A DNA stretch of 64,000 nt from Streptomyces sp. NBC_01233 (lineage in GTDB: Bacteria; Actinomycetota; Actinomycetes; Streptomycetales; Streptomycetaceae). Shown one piece after another: positions 37,009 to 45,648 of this stretch. Each line of letters starts with the position of its first letter. The stretch's first letter is position 1. Both the position numbers and the translations under genes were made by a program. The DNA is taken from contig NZ_CP108514.1 of the NCBI RefSeq assembly GCF_035989305.1, positions 8,350,501 through 8,414,500 on the forward strand, read 5' to 3'. The notes under the pieces are model-generated. The model was not told the DNA's origin. It did no database searches and saw only the letters and a program-made list of their open reading frames with translations.

Positions 37009-37100
37009 GGCGCCGCATGCTACTGGCTTATCGGAACAAGGTGTTCGGGCAGGGCCTTCTCCGACGGCATCTGTCCGCATTTATCCGATGAAGGGCAGAT

Positions 37101-37120
37101 ACCGTCAACTCACCGACGGT
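37101..37120. promoter_or_regulatory. Small inverted repeat between cbiX-like and ung genes
   Basis: ACCGTC (37101-37106) and GACGGT (37115-37120) with an 8-nt spacer lie about 40 bases before the ung start. It could be an operator; no regulator is adjacent. Confidence 0.3.
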
Positions 37121-37161
37121 AGGCGCCTGGCCACCCGGTTGGACCAGTAGAGTGACACAGC

Positions 37162-37839
37162 GTGGCACCACGACCCTTGAATGAACTCGTTGAAGCAGGC
37201 TGGGCGAAGGCTCTGGAACCTGTGTCCGGGCAGATCGCCGCCATGGGGAATTTCCTCCGCGGCGAGATCGCCGCGGGCCGGACGTACCTGCCGGCCGGCG
37301 GGAACGTACTGCGCGCCTTCCAGCAGCCGTTCGACGACGTCCGCGTCCTGATCGTCGGACAGGACCCCTACCCCACACCGGGGATGGCCATCGGCCTGAG
37401 CTTCGCCGTCGCGCCGGACGTGCGCAGGCTGCCGGGCAGCCTGGAGAACATCTTCCGAGAGATGAACTCCGACCTCGGACTGCCGAGGCCGTCCAACGGG
37501 GACCTCACCCCGTGGACCCGGCAAGGGGTGCTGCTGCTCAACCGGGCCCTGACGACGGCCCCCGGCAAGCCGGCCGCGCACCGCGGCAAGGGCTGGGAAG
37601 AGGTGACCGAGCAGGCGATCCGGGCGCTCGTCGCGCGCGGCAAGCCGTTGGTGTCGATCCTGTGGGGCCGCGACGCGCGCAACCTGCGGCCGCTGCTCGG
37701 GGACCTGCCGGCGGTCGAGTCGGCGCACCCCTCGCCGATGTCGGCGGACCGGGGCTTCTTCGGCTCGCGCCCGTTCAGCCGTGCCAACGACCTGCTGGCG
37801 CGCCAGGGGACGCAGCCGGTCGACTGGCGACTGCCCTAA
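37162..37839 (+). CDS. ung: Uracil-DNA glycosylase (family 1)
   Basis: A 225-residue UDG that removes uracil from DNA in base-excision repair. The water-activating motif GQDPYP is at residues 66-71 with catalytic Asp68. The uracil-binding segment has [18 protein letters not shown] is the core strand, and [21 protein letters not shown] carries His189 of the DNA-intercalation loop. The GTG start is close to TAGAGT and has a poor ribosome site, so the message may be short-leadered. Confidence 0.95.
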   Translation: MAPRPLNELVEAGWAKALEPVSGQIAAMGNFLRGEIAAGRTYLPAGGNVLRAFQQPFDDVRVLIVGQDPYPTPGMAIGLSFAVAPDVRRLPGSLENIFREMNSDLGLPRPSNGDLTPWTRQGVLLLNRALTTAPGKPAAHRGKGWEEVTEQAIRALVARGKPLVSILWGRDARNLRPLLGDLPAVESAHPSPMSADRGFFGSRPFSRANDLLARQGTQPVDWRLP

Positions 37840-38034
37840 GGCCTGTCCCCGCTCTCCGGAGCCGGAGCCGGTCCTGGGCGGACCGTGCGTGGCCGGCTGT
37901 GTCCGTCCGTGCCTGATCATGCCTGATCGTGTCCGGCCGTGTCCGCATCCGTTCCGGCGATGAACGGGGAAGGATGGGCGAACGGGAGCGTCCGCCGGCC
38001 GCTCTCCCGGGACGGAACGAACGGAGCACAGCCC

Positions 38035-39636
38035 GTGAGCACGTATCCCCGGAATCCGGCCCCGCCCGCGTCTGCGACCCCGGCCACCGGACTCCGCTGC
38101 CTGGTCACCGGTGCGGGCGGCTACATCGGCGGCCGGCTCGTCCCCGAGCTGCTCGACGCCGGCCACCGCGTGCGCTGCCTGGCCCGTACCCCGGCCCATC
38201 TCAGGGACCACCCGTGGGCCGGCCGGGCCGAGGTGGTCCGCGGCGACGTCACCGACGCGGCGAGCCTGCGTCCCGCCCTGCGGGACGTGGACGTGGCCTA
38301 CTACCTGGTGCACTCCCTGGGAGCCGGGCGCGAGTTCGAGGAGACCGACCGGCGCGCGGCCACCACCTTCGCCGCCGAGGCCCGCGCCGCCGGGGTCGGC
38401 CGCATCGTCTACCTCGGCGGCCTCACCCCGCGCGACGTCCCCGAAGAGGAACTCTCCCCGCACCTACGCTCCCGGGCCGAGGTGGGCCGGATCCTGCTCG
38501 GCTCCGGGGTGCCCACGACCGTACTGCGCGCAGCCGTCGTCATCGGCTCCGGATCGGCCTCGTTCGAGATGCTCCGCTACCTCACCGAACGGCTCCCCGT
38601 GATGGTGACGCCGAGCTGGGTCGGCACCCGCGTGCAGCCCATCGCCGTACGGGACGTGCTGCGCTACCTCGTGGGCAGCGCGCGGATGCCGCGGCACGTC
38701 AGCCGGGTCTTCGACATCGGCGGTCCCGACCTCCTCACCTACCGGGACATGATGGTCCGCTACGCGGCGGTCGCCGGACTGCCCCGGCGCCTCATCCTGC
38801 CCGTCCCCATGCTCACTCCGCGCCTGTCCAGCCACTGGATCGGCCTGGTCACGCCCGTGCCGGCGGCCCTCGCGCGTCCGCTCGCCGAATCACTGAAGTA
38901 CGAGGTCGTCTGCGCGGAGCACGACATCCGGCAGTACGTGCCCGACGGGCCGGGGGAGCCCGTTCCCTTCGAGCGCGCTCTCGCGCTCGCCCTGGAACGG
39001 GTCAAGGAGGCGCGCGTCACGACCCGCTGGTCCAACGCCTCGCTGCCCGGCGCACCGAGCGACCCGCTGCCCACCGACCCCGACTGGGCGGGCGGCAGCC
39101 TCTACACCGACGAGCGCGAGCAGGCCGTCTCGGCGACCCCGCAGCAGCTGTGGCGGGTCGTCGAGGGGGTGGGCGGCACGAACGGCTGGTACTCCTTTCC
39201 ACTGGCCTGGGCGGTACGGGGCCGGCTCGACCGGCTCGTCGGCGGGGTGGGGCTGCGCCGGGGCCGGCGCGACGCCGAACGGCTCCGGGTCGGTGACACG
39301 CTCGACTTCTGGCGGGTCGAGGAGATCGAGAGGGGACACCTCCTGCGGCTGCGCGCGGAGATGAGGCTCCCCGGACTCGCCTGGCTGGAGATGCGCGTCG
39401 AGCGCGATGCCGCGGGCGGCACGCTGTACCGCCAGCGGGCCCTCTTCCACCCGCGCGGCCTGGCGGGACAGCTGTACTGGTGGAGCGTGGCGCCGTTCCA
39501 CGCCGTCGTCTTCGGCGGCATGGCGAGGAACATCGCGCGAACGGCCGAGAGGACGGCGGAGGACATCGCCGAGGAGGGGGACGGGAGCACGGCGGGGCCG
39601 ATGGTGCATCCGGGAGGCGGCGGCGGGCGGAAGTGA
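38035..39636 (+). CDS. NAD(P)-binding SDR with DUF2867 domain
   Basis: A 533-residue protein. The N-terminal half is an atypical short-chain dehydrogenase/NmrA-like Rossmann domain (LRCLVTGAGGYIGGRLVPELLDAGHRVRCLAR at about residue 20-50, RIVYLGGLTPRD, YRDMMVRYAA). The C-terminal half is a DUF2867/SRPBCC-like domain (SATPQQLWRVVEGVGGTNGWYSFPLAW, VGDTLDFWRVEEIERGHLLRLRAEM). This fusion is common beside photolyase genes in actinobacteria. GTG 38035 is preceded by CGGAG at good spacing. The photolyase gene follows 77 bases later on the same strand. Confidence 0.9.
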   Translation: MSTYPRNPAPPASATPATGLRCLVTGAGGYIGGRLVPELLDAGHRVRCLARTPAHLRDHPWAGRAEVVRGDVTDAASLRPALRDVDVAYYLVHSLGAGREFEETDRRAATTFAAEARAAGVGRIVYLGGLTPRDVPEEELSPHLRSRAEVGRILLGSGVPTTVLRAAVVIGSGSASFEMLRYLTERLPVMVTPSWVGTRVQPIAVRDVLRYLVGSARMPRHVSRVFDIGGPDLLTYRDMMVRYAAVAGLPRRLILPVPMLTPRLSSHWIGLVTPVPAALARPLAESLKYEVVCAEHDIRQYVPDGPGEPVPFERALALALERVKEARVTTRWSNASLPGAPSDPLPTDPDWAGGSLYTDEREQAVSATPQQLWRVVEGVGGTNGWYSFPLAWAVRGRLDRLVGGVGLRRGRRDAERLRVGDTLDFWRVEEIERGHLLRLRAEMRLPGLAWLEMRVERDAAGGTLYRQRALFHPRGLAGQLYWWSVAPFHAVVFGGMARNIARTAERTAEDIAEEGDGSTAGPMVHPGGGGGRK

Positions 39637-39713
39637 GGGCGGCAAGTCCGCACGCAGCCCACCCGCCGTCGCCGCGCGCGCCCGCCGGGTGGCCGATCGC
39701 CGGGAGTGGCGCC

Positions 39714-41084
39714 ATGAACTCCGTCGTCCTTTTCACCTCCGACCTCCGCCTGCACGACCACCCGCCCCTGCGCGCCGCCCTGGCGGCGGCGCACGACGTC
39801 GTGCCGCTGTTCGTCCGGGATGCCGCCGTCGACCGGGCGGGGTTCGCCGCGCCCAACCGGCTCGCCTTCCTCGCCGACTGCCTGGCCGACCTCGACGCGG
39901 GCCTGCGCGACCGCGGCGGGCGGCTCGTCGTACGCACCGGGGACCCCGTCACCGAGGTCCACGCCGTGGCGCGGCAGGCCGATGCGGACGAGGTGCACAT
40001 GGCGGCCGGCTGCTCCCGTTTCGCCCGCGACCGCGAGGCACGGCTGCGGCGCGCCCTGGAGTCCGACGGCCGCCGCCTCTACGTGCACGACGGGGTGATC
40101 ACCGCCGTGCCGCCCGGCGCCGTCACCCCGCAGGGATCCGACCACTTCGCCGTCTTCACCCCGTACTTCAAGCGGTGGGCCGCCGAGCCGCCACGCACCC
40201 CCCTCGCCGCCCCCCGGGCCGTCCGGGTGGTCCGCGGGACGCGCTCCGAGGAACTGCCCGGGCGCGCCGCCGTGGCGGACGTGTCGGAGGGCCTCCCCGC
40301 GGGCGGGGAGAAGGAGGGCCGCCGCCGGCTCGGTGCCTGGCTGTCCCGGCTCGCCGACGCCTACGAGGAGCGTCACGACGACCTCGCGGGCGATGCCACC
40401 TCCCACCTGTCCGCGTACCTCCACTTCGGCGCGCTATCGGCCACGGAGGCCGTCCACCGGGCGCGGGCCCGCGGCGGCGCGGGCGCGACCGCCTTCGTAC
40501 GGCAGCTGTGCTGGCGGGACTTCCACCACCAGGTGCTCGCAGCCCGGCCCGAGACGGCCGTGGCCGACTACCGGCCCCGGCAGGACCACTGGCGGCGGGG
40601 CGCCGAGGCGGAGGCGGACCTCCGCGCCTGGCGGGAGGGGCGGACCGGCTATCCGGTCGTGGACGCCGCCATGCGGCAACTCGCCCACGAGGGCTGGATG
40701 CACAACCGGGGACGCCTGATCGCCGCCTCCTTCCTCACGAAGACGCTGTACGTCGACTGGCGCGAGGGCGCCCGCCACTTCCTGGACCTCCTCGTGGACG
40801 GCGACGTCGCGAACAACCAGCTCAACTGGCAGTGGGTGGCGGGGACGGGGACCGACACACGGCCCAACCGGGTCCTCAATCCCGTGCTGCAGGGCCGGAG
40901 GTACGACCCCCACGGGGCCTACGTCCGCCGGTGGGTCCCCGAGCTCGCGGGCCTGCCCGCCGGGACGATCCACGAGCCGTGGAAGCTCACCGGTGTGCAA
41001 CGGGACGCCTGCGACTACCCCGACCCGATCATCGGTCTCGCCGACGGCCTGGCCCGCTTCCGCCATGCCCGGGGCCGGGACTGA
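39714..41084 (+). CDS. phr: Deoxyribodipyrimidine photolyase (cryptochrome/photolyase family)
   Basis: A 456-residue photolyase that uses FAD and blue light to split cyclobutane pyrimidine dimers. The N-terminal antenna domain starts with VVLFTSDLRLHDHPPLRAAL. The FAD domain has FVRQLCWRDFHHQV, RTGYPVVDAAMRQLAHEGWMHNRGRL, ASFLTKTLYVDWREGARHFLDLLVDGDVANNQLNWQWVAGTGTD and PNRVLNPVLQGRRYDPHGAYVRRWVPEL, matching class I CPD photolyases. ATG follows GGGAG. Its neighbours, a sigma factor and a B12-binding MerR regulator, imply light-induced expression. Confidence 0.94.
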   Translation: MNSVVLFTSDLRLHDHPPLRAALAAAHDVVPLFVRDAAVDRAGFAAPNRLAFLADCLADLDAGLRDRGGRLVVRTGDPVTEVHAVARQADADEVHMAAGCSRFARDREARLRRALESDGRRLYVHDGVITAVPPGAVTPQGSDHFAVFTPYFKRWAAEPPRTPLAAPRAVRVVRGTRSEELPGRAAVADVSEGLPAGGEKEGRRRLGAWLSRLADAYEERHDDLAGDATSHLSAYLHFGALSATEAVHRARARGGAGATAFVRQLCWRDFHHQVLAARPETAVADYRPRQDHWRRGAEAEADLRAWREGRTGYPVVDAAMRQLAHEGWMHNRGRLIAASFLTKTLYVDWREGARHFLDLLVDGDVANNQLNWQWVAGTGTDTRPNRVLNPVLQGRRYDPHGAYVRRWVPELAGLPAGTIHEPWKLTGVQRDACDYPDPIIGLADGLARFRHARGRD

Positions 41085-41114
41085 GCCTGCCCGCGGGCCG
41101 CGGCGGGGCGCAGG

Positions 41115-41133
41115 ACGACGCACGAACGATGCG
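41115..41133 (+). promoter_or_regulatory. 19-bp element, copy 1 (upstream of sigma gene)
   Basis: ACGACGCACGAACGATGCG lies 83 bases before the sigma-factor ATG. The identical sequence occurs at 42845-42863 before the MerR gene. It contains CGCA and TGCG arms seven bases apart, the type of dyad bound by MerR proteins. Confidence 0.65.
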
Positions 41134-41216
41134 AGTTGAAGCGCCGCGTCGCCGCGCCGGAGCCTGAGGGGGCGGGAGCGTCGAGCTTCCGGCAGCGGCG
41201 AGGAGGCGGAGTCGTC

Positions 41217-41843
41217 ATGAGCGCAGCACCCGGGACGACCGACGTGCTCTCGGACGGGGCATCGGGCGCGCTTCCGGACGGGGCCCCGGCCCGGTTTTCG
41301 GGTGCCTTCCAGGACGTGCTCTCGGACGAGGAGATCGGCCGCGGGATCGGGCGGGGCGACGCGGACTGCTTCGCCCTGGCCCACCGGCGCTGGGGCCGCC
41401 TCGTGCACCACCTGGCCGCCCGCACGCTGGGCGACGTCAGGGATGCCGAGGACGTCACCCAGCAGGTCTTCCTCGCGGCGTGGTCCGGCCGGGCCGGGTA
41501 CGATCCCGCACGCGGACCCGTCCCCGCGTGGCTGGTCGGCATCACCCGCCGCAAGGTCGCCGACGCGCTCACCGCCCGGACGCGCCGGCTCGACCTGGGC
41601 GCCGCGGCCGGGGCGGCCCTGCCGCCGGCCGTCGCGGCGCCCGACGGGTGCGAGCGCGCCCTCGACCGTCTCTGCGTCACCCGTGAACTCGCGCGCCTTC
41701 CGCGCGTCCAGCGCGAGGTACTGGCCCTCGCCTTCTACGCCGACCTGACCCAGGTCCAGATCGCCCACCGCACCGGTCTGCCGCTGGGCACGGTCAAGAG
41801 CCATGCCCGGCGCGGACTCCAGCGGCTGCGCCGGGCCCTAGAA
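41217..41843 (+). CDS. ECF-like sigma-70 factor (LitS-like), no stop at the expected end
   Basis: The protein has regions 2 and 4 of an ECF sigma factor: DVRDAEDVTQQVFLAAWSGR (region 2), WLVGITRRKVADAL (2.4), LPRVQREVLALAFYADLTQVQIAHRTGLPLGTVKSHARRGLQRLRRAL (4). It recruits RNA polymerase to target promoters. ATG 41217 is preceded by GAGGAGG. Region 4 ends near 41840, but this frame has no stop until 43172; beyond 41843 it is only the antisense of the MerR gene and its neighbour, so the natural stop seems to be lost or the sequence altered. Position beside photolyase and a B12-MerR gene resembles the light-induced LitR/LitS pair. Confidence 0.78.
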
Positions 41844-42833
41844 GGTGTCGTAGAGCCGGGACACGAGGTCGAGCGCCTCCCGCAGCCCACCGGGGCGCAG
41901 CGTGCCGGGTCCGGGGGCGCGGCCCGCCCAGCCCGGGCCGGCGAGCAGCATCACGGGGTGCGTCCGCGCCCCCTTGACCCCGAAGGCGCTGGCGGCGATG
42001 TGCCGGGCCAGCGAGTGGTCGGCGGTGGAGCGGGCCTGGGACCAGAGCACGACGGCGGCCGGTCCCGTGCGCCGCACGGCGGCGTCCAGCGCTTCGGCGG
42101 GGACCGCCGCGCCGAACATCCGGGCCGGCAGGCCGCGCTCGCCGAGCCCCGCCGCCAGCGCCTCCAGGGGCAGGGTGTGCTGGTCGGCCGGGACGCAGGC
42201 CAGCAGCACCGGGGGAGTGGAGGTCCGGCGTTCCGGGGCGGGCGCCACGCGCCGGAGGGCGGTGGAGACGTGCCAGGACAGCAGGTGCTCCACCTCGACG
42301 TAACGGTCGCCGGAGGACTGCCACTTGCGCCCCACCGCGTGCAGGGTCGGCACCATCACCTCCTCCCAGACCGTGACGAGCCCGTGGTCCGCCATGAGGT
42401 CGCCGAGCAGCCCGTCCAGGGCCGGGCCGTCGAGGCGTACGGCGGCGCGGGCCAGCCCCCGGCTCTCCCGGAGCGCGTCCCGCTCGTCGCCGGGGCGAGA
42501 GGGCCCGCCGGCCGGTCCCGGCGGTCGGGGCGGCCCGGGCCGGCCCACCGCAAGACCCGCCCCGGGTCCGCGATCCGCAAGCGCGCCGGAGCGCCCGCCG
42601 TGGGATGCCCGCGCGGCCCGCGCGGCCTCGGCGGGCGGCACTCCGGAGGCGGTGAGCCGGCACATCTCCTCCAGCATCGCGATGTCCCCGGGGGTCCAGC
42701 GGCGGTGCCGCCCGCCCTCATGCGCGGCGGGACCGATGCCGTACCGCTGGTCCCAGGACCGCAGCGTGGTCGGGGACACGCCCAAGCGGCGCGCCACCGC
42801 CCCCGTGGTGATGCCGTGCGTGGTCTCCGACAT
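41838..42833 (-). CDS. MerR family regulator with cobalamin-binding domain (LitR/CarH-like)
   Basis: A 331-residue regulator. The N-terminal MerR domain (TTGAVARRLGVSPTTLRSWDQRYGIGP, HRRWTPGDIAMLEEMCRL) binds DNA. The C-terminal part has a B12 four-helix segment with WQSSGDRYVEVEHLLSWHVS, where Trp and the Glu-His pair are one residue further apart than in the CarH W-x9-EH motif, and a Rossmann B12-binding domain with ACVPADQHTLPLEALAAGL, whose His matches the lower axial ligand. Such proteins hold adenosylcobalamin in the dark, repress target genes, and let go on illumination. The region between the domains is a Pro/Gly/Arg-rich linker. The gene is convergent with the sigma gene and overlaps its end. 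Confidence 0.88.
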   Translation of the reverse strand: MSETTHGITTGAVARRLGVSPTTLRSWDQRYGIGPAAHEGGRHRRWTPGDIAMLEEMCRLTASGVPPAEAARAARASHGGRSGALADRGPGAGLAVGRPGPPRPPGPAGGPSRPGDERDALRESRGLARAAVRLDGPALDGLLGDLMADHGLVTVWEEVMVPTLHAVGRKWQSSGDRYVEVEHLLSWHVSTALRRVAPAPERRTSTPPVLLACVPADQHTLPLEALAAGLGERGLPARMFGAAVPAEALDAAVRRTGPAAVVLWSQARSTADHSLARHIAASAFGVKGARTHPVMLLAGPGWAGRAPGPGTLRPGGLREALDLVSRLYDTF

Positions 42834-42844
42834 GCCCTCACCGT

Positions 42845-42863
42845 ACGACGCACGAACGATGCG
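42845..42863 (+). promoter_or_regulatory. 19-bp element, copy 2 (upstream of MerR gene)
   Basis: Exact copy of the element at 41115-41133, 12 bases upstream of the MerR ATG (which reads leftward), overlapping its leader and lying between the stop of the BNR gene and the MerR start. A probable autoregulatory operator. Confidence 0.65.
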
Positions 42864-42882
42864 CGATCGCTTTTCCCCGCCG

Positions 42883-43974
42883 TTACCCGCCGATGGTCGC
42901 CGCCCGCACGCACAGCACGTCCGGCAGGTGCTCGGCCAGCAGCTGCCAGCTCTCGCCGTCGTCGTGGCTGGCGTACAGCTCGCCGTTGCGGTTGCCGAAG
43001 TAGATGCCCGCCGGGTCCGCGTCGTCCGTGCACAGCGCGTCCCGCAGGACCGTGCCGTAGTGGTCCCCGGAGGGCAGCCCCTTCGAGAGCGGCTCCCAGC
43101 TGGCGCCCGCGTCCCGGGTGCGGAAGACCCGGCACCGGTGCTCGGCCGGGACGCGGTCGGAGTCGGCGTTGAGCGGGAAGACGTAGGCGGTGTCCGGCCG
43201 GTGCGGATGGGCGGCCACCGCGAAGCCGAAGTCGGAGGGGAGCCCGCCGCCGATGTCGGTCCACCGGGCCCCCGCGTCGTCGCTGCGGTAGACGCCCCAG
43301 TGGTTCTGCAGGTACAGCCGGTCCGTGTCCCCGGCGTCCTGGGCGATCTTGTGCACGCACTGGCCGAACTCGGGGTGGGGATCGGGCAGGAACACCGCCG
43401 AGACCCCCTCGTTGGACGGTTCCCAGCTGGCCCCGCCGTCCTTGGTCCGGAACACCCCGGCGGTGGAGACGGCCACGGTCACCGCGTCCCGGTCGACGGG
43501 ATCGGTGATCACCGTGTGCAGGCCCTCACCGCCGCCGCCCGGGACCCACTTGCCGCGGCTCGGGTGCTCCCACAGCGGGCGGACCAGCTCGAAGGACTCG
43601 CCGCGGTCCGTCGAGCGGAACAGCGCGGCGGGCTCCGTCCCCGCGTACACCACGTCCGGGGCCTCGGGCCCGGCCGGCTGCAGCTGCCAGACCCTCTCCA
43701 GCGAGGCCCCCGTGTCCTGGGGGAACTTCACGGCGGCCGCCGCGGGCTCGCGCCAGGTGGCCCCCAGGTCGTCGGAGCTGAAGACGGACGGCCCCCAGTG
43801 CGTGCTGTCGCCGCCGACCAGCAGCCGGGGGGCCGGACCCCGCCGGTCCACGGCGACCGCGTAGACGGCCTGGGCGTTGAAGTGCGGCCCGTCGAACTCC
43901 CAGGGGCCGTCCCCTCGGCGACGGCCGATGAAGAGTCCCTTCCGGGTTCCCACGAGCAGCAGTACATCGGGCAT
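42883..43974 (-). CDS. BNR/sialidase-like beta-propeller protein
   Basis: A 363-residue protein with repeated Asp-box motifs: FSSDDLGATWREP, FRSTDRGESFELV, FRTKDGGASWEPS, YRSDDAGARWTDI, FRTRDAGASWEPL and YASHDDGESWQLL. These mark a six-bladed sialidase/VPS10-like propeller. No signal peptide is visible, so it may be cytoplasmic. Relatives are annotated as WD40/YVTN or exo-alpha-sialidase proteins without proven activity. ATG 43974 follows GGAGG. Only 49 bases separate its stop from the MerR start on the same strand. Confidence 0.88.
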   Translation of the reverse strand: MPDVLLLVGTRKGLFIGRRRGDGPWEFDGPHFNAQAVYAVAVDRRGPAPRLLVGGDSTHWGPSVFSSDDLGATWREPAAAAVKFPQDTGASLERVWQLQPAGPEAPDVVYAGTEPAALFRSTDRGESFELVRPLWEHPSRGKWVPGGGGEGLHTVITDPVDRDAVTVAVSTAGVFRTKDGGASWEPSNEGVSAVFLPDPHPEFGQCVHKIAQDAGDTDRLYLQNHWGVYRSDDAGARWTDIGGGLPSDFGFAVAAHPHRPDTAYVFPLNADSDRVPAEHRCRVFRTRDAGASWEPLSKGLPSGDHYGTVLRDALCTDDADPAGIYFGNRNGELYASHDDGESWQLLAEHLPDVLCVRAATIGG

Positions 43975-44134
43975 GGCCGGTACCTCCGGACCTCGTCGTC
44001 CTTGCGGGCGTTCCTCTGAAGCGTCTTTCCGGCCAGTCTGCACCCACCCTCTGACGGCGGCTCGGCAGACGGCCCCGGGCTGCCGAGTACCTGATCAATA
44101 CCGATCATTTACTCTGCGGAAATCGTTGCTACTT

Positions 44135-44148
44135 GAACGTAGGCGTTC
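44135..44148. promoter_or_regulatory. Small palindrome upstream of the WS/DGAT gene
   Basis: GAACG (44135-44139) and CGTTC (44144-44148) with a 4-nt spacer lie 55-68 bases before the GTG start, in an AT-richer stretch between divergent genes. Possible operator. Confidence 0.3.
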
Positions 44149-44202
44149 TGAATGGGTTGACTTCAGGCCAGCACTCCTGCCGTCGCACGCGAGAGGACCT
44201 TC

Positions 44203-45570
44203 GTGGCCACCGAGCACCTGTCCCCGCTCGACCTCGCCTTCTGGCGGATCGAATCCGCCGCCCACCCCATGCACCTCGGCGCCCTCGCCGTCTTCCATGC
44301 CGCCGCCCCCGGCGCCGGACCTGCCGCCTCCGGATCTGCCGCCTCGGGGCCTGCCGCCTCCGGGGCCGCCGAGCGCGCCGCCGCACTGCTCGCCACCCGC
44401 TGCGCCGCCGTGCCGGGCCTGCGCCGCCGGATCCGCGACGTGCTGCTGCCGGTCGGTGCGGCCGCCTGGTCGCCGGACCCCGGTTTCGACCCGGCACGGC
44501 ACGTCTTCCTCGTCCGTACCGAGGAGACGGACCCGCAGACCGCCGCCGGCCCGCTGATGGCCCGGCCGCTGGACCGGGAACTGCCGCCCTGGGAGGCCCA
44601 CGTGCTGGCCGGGCCGGACCCGGAATCCTTCGCGGTGCTCTTCAAGTTCCACCACGCCCTCGCCGACGGCCTGGGCGCGCTGGCCCTGGCGGCCGCGCTC
44701 TTCGACGAGGGCCCTGCCCTGCGGACCTCCGCCCGCCCCGTCCCCGAGCAGCGGGCCGGCTCCGCCCTGCGCCGGCTCCCCGGGACGCTGGCCGCCCGGG
44801 TCCAGGACGTCGGCCAGGCCCTGGAGATCGGCGCCGCCGTGGCCCGCTCCGGGCTGCCGCTGGGCGTCCCCGCGGCCCTCACCGCGGACCCGGCCGGCAA
44901 GGGGAACCGGGCCGTCGCGGGTCTCGCCCTCGACCTGGACGAGGTCAACCTGGTCCGCAAGGCCGCCGGGGGCACCGTCAACGACGTGCTCATCTGCGTG
45001 GTCGCCGGGGCGCTGCGGCGCTGGCTGGAGGAGCGGGGCGATCCCGCACCGACCGGGCCCGGTCCCCGCGCGCTGATCCCCGTGTCCCGCCGGGGCAGAG
45101 CCGGGGCGGGCGGCGGGAACCGGCTGTCCGGCTACCTGCTGCGGCTGCCCCTGGCCGAGCGCGACCCGCTGCTGCGCCTGGACCGGATCCGGGCGGCGAT
45201 GGACCGCAACAAGGACGCCGGACCCGCCCGCGGTGCGGGGGCCGTCGCCCTGCTCGCCGACCACGTCCACCCGCTGGGCCACCGGCTCGGCGGCCCGCTC
45301 GTCGCCCAGGCCGCCCGGCTGCTCTTCGACATCCTGGTGACCAGCGTCCCGCTGCCCGGACTGACCTTCACCCTCGGTGGCAGCCGGGTCCGCGAGGTCT
45401 ACCCGCTCGCCCCGCTGGCCCGCGGTCAGTCGCTGGCCGTCGCGGTGTCCACGTACAAGGGAACCGTCCACTACGGCCTGGTCGCCGACGCGGCGGCCGT
45501 CCCGGACCTGGACGCCCTGGCGGGGGCGCTGAGGGCGGAGCTCGACGTGCTTGTACGAGAGGTCTCGTAG
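44203..45570 (+). CDS. Wax ester synthase/diacylglycerol acyltransferase (WS/DGAT)
   Basis: A 455-residue acyltransferase that makes triacylglycerol or wax ester at the membrane from acyl-CoA. The start HLSPLDLAFWRIESAAHPMHLGAL is diagnostic. The catalytic HHxxxDG is HHALADG at residues 150-156. The second domain has NLVRKAAGGTVNDVLICVVAGALRRWL and IPVSRRG. A low-complexity Ala-Ser-Gly-Pro insert (residues about 37-58, units like PAASG and SAASG) is unusual. The GTG start follows GAGAGG. Streptomycetes carry several such genes for lipid storage. Confidence 0.93.
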   Translation: MATEHLSPLDLAFWRIESAAHPMHLGALAVFHAAAPGAGPAASGSAASGPAASGAAERAAALLATRCAAVPGLRRRIRDVLLPVGAAAWSPDPGFDPARHVFLVRTEETDPQTAAGPLMARPLDRELPPWEAHVLAGPDPESFAVLFKFHHALADGLGALALAAALFDEGPALRTSARPVPEQRAGSALRRLPGTLAARVQDVGQALEIGAAVARSGLPLGVPAALTADPAGKGNRAVAGLALDLDEVNLVRKAAGGTVNDVLICVVAGALRRWLEERGDPAPTGPGPRALIPVSRRGRAGAGGGNRLSGYLLRLPLAERDPLLRLDRIRAAMDRNKDAGPARGAGAVALLADHVHPLGHRLGGPLVAQAARLLFDILVTSVPLPGLTFTLGGSRVREVYPLAPLARGQSLAVAVSTYKGTVHYGLVADAAAVPDLDALAGALRAELDVLVREVS

Positions 45571-45586
45571 TACGAGGAAATTCGTA
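45554..45586. promoter_or_regulatory. Paired palindromes upstream of the old yellow enzyme gene
   Basis: TACGAGA (45554-45560) and TCTCGTA (45563-45569) form a perfect dyad with a 2-nt spacer that overlaps the stop of the WS/DGAT gene. Next to it TACGA (45571-45575) and TCGTA (45582-45586) form a second. The shared TACGA half-site suggests a tandem operator, perhaps for the downstream ArsR regulator. Confidence 0.5.
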
Positions 45587-45648
45587 GTACGGTGAGTCTC
45601 GAACTTAGCCGCCGATCCCCGGCGCGCCCGGTGACATCTGGAGCCCTG

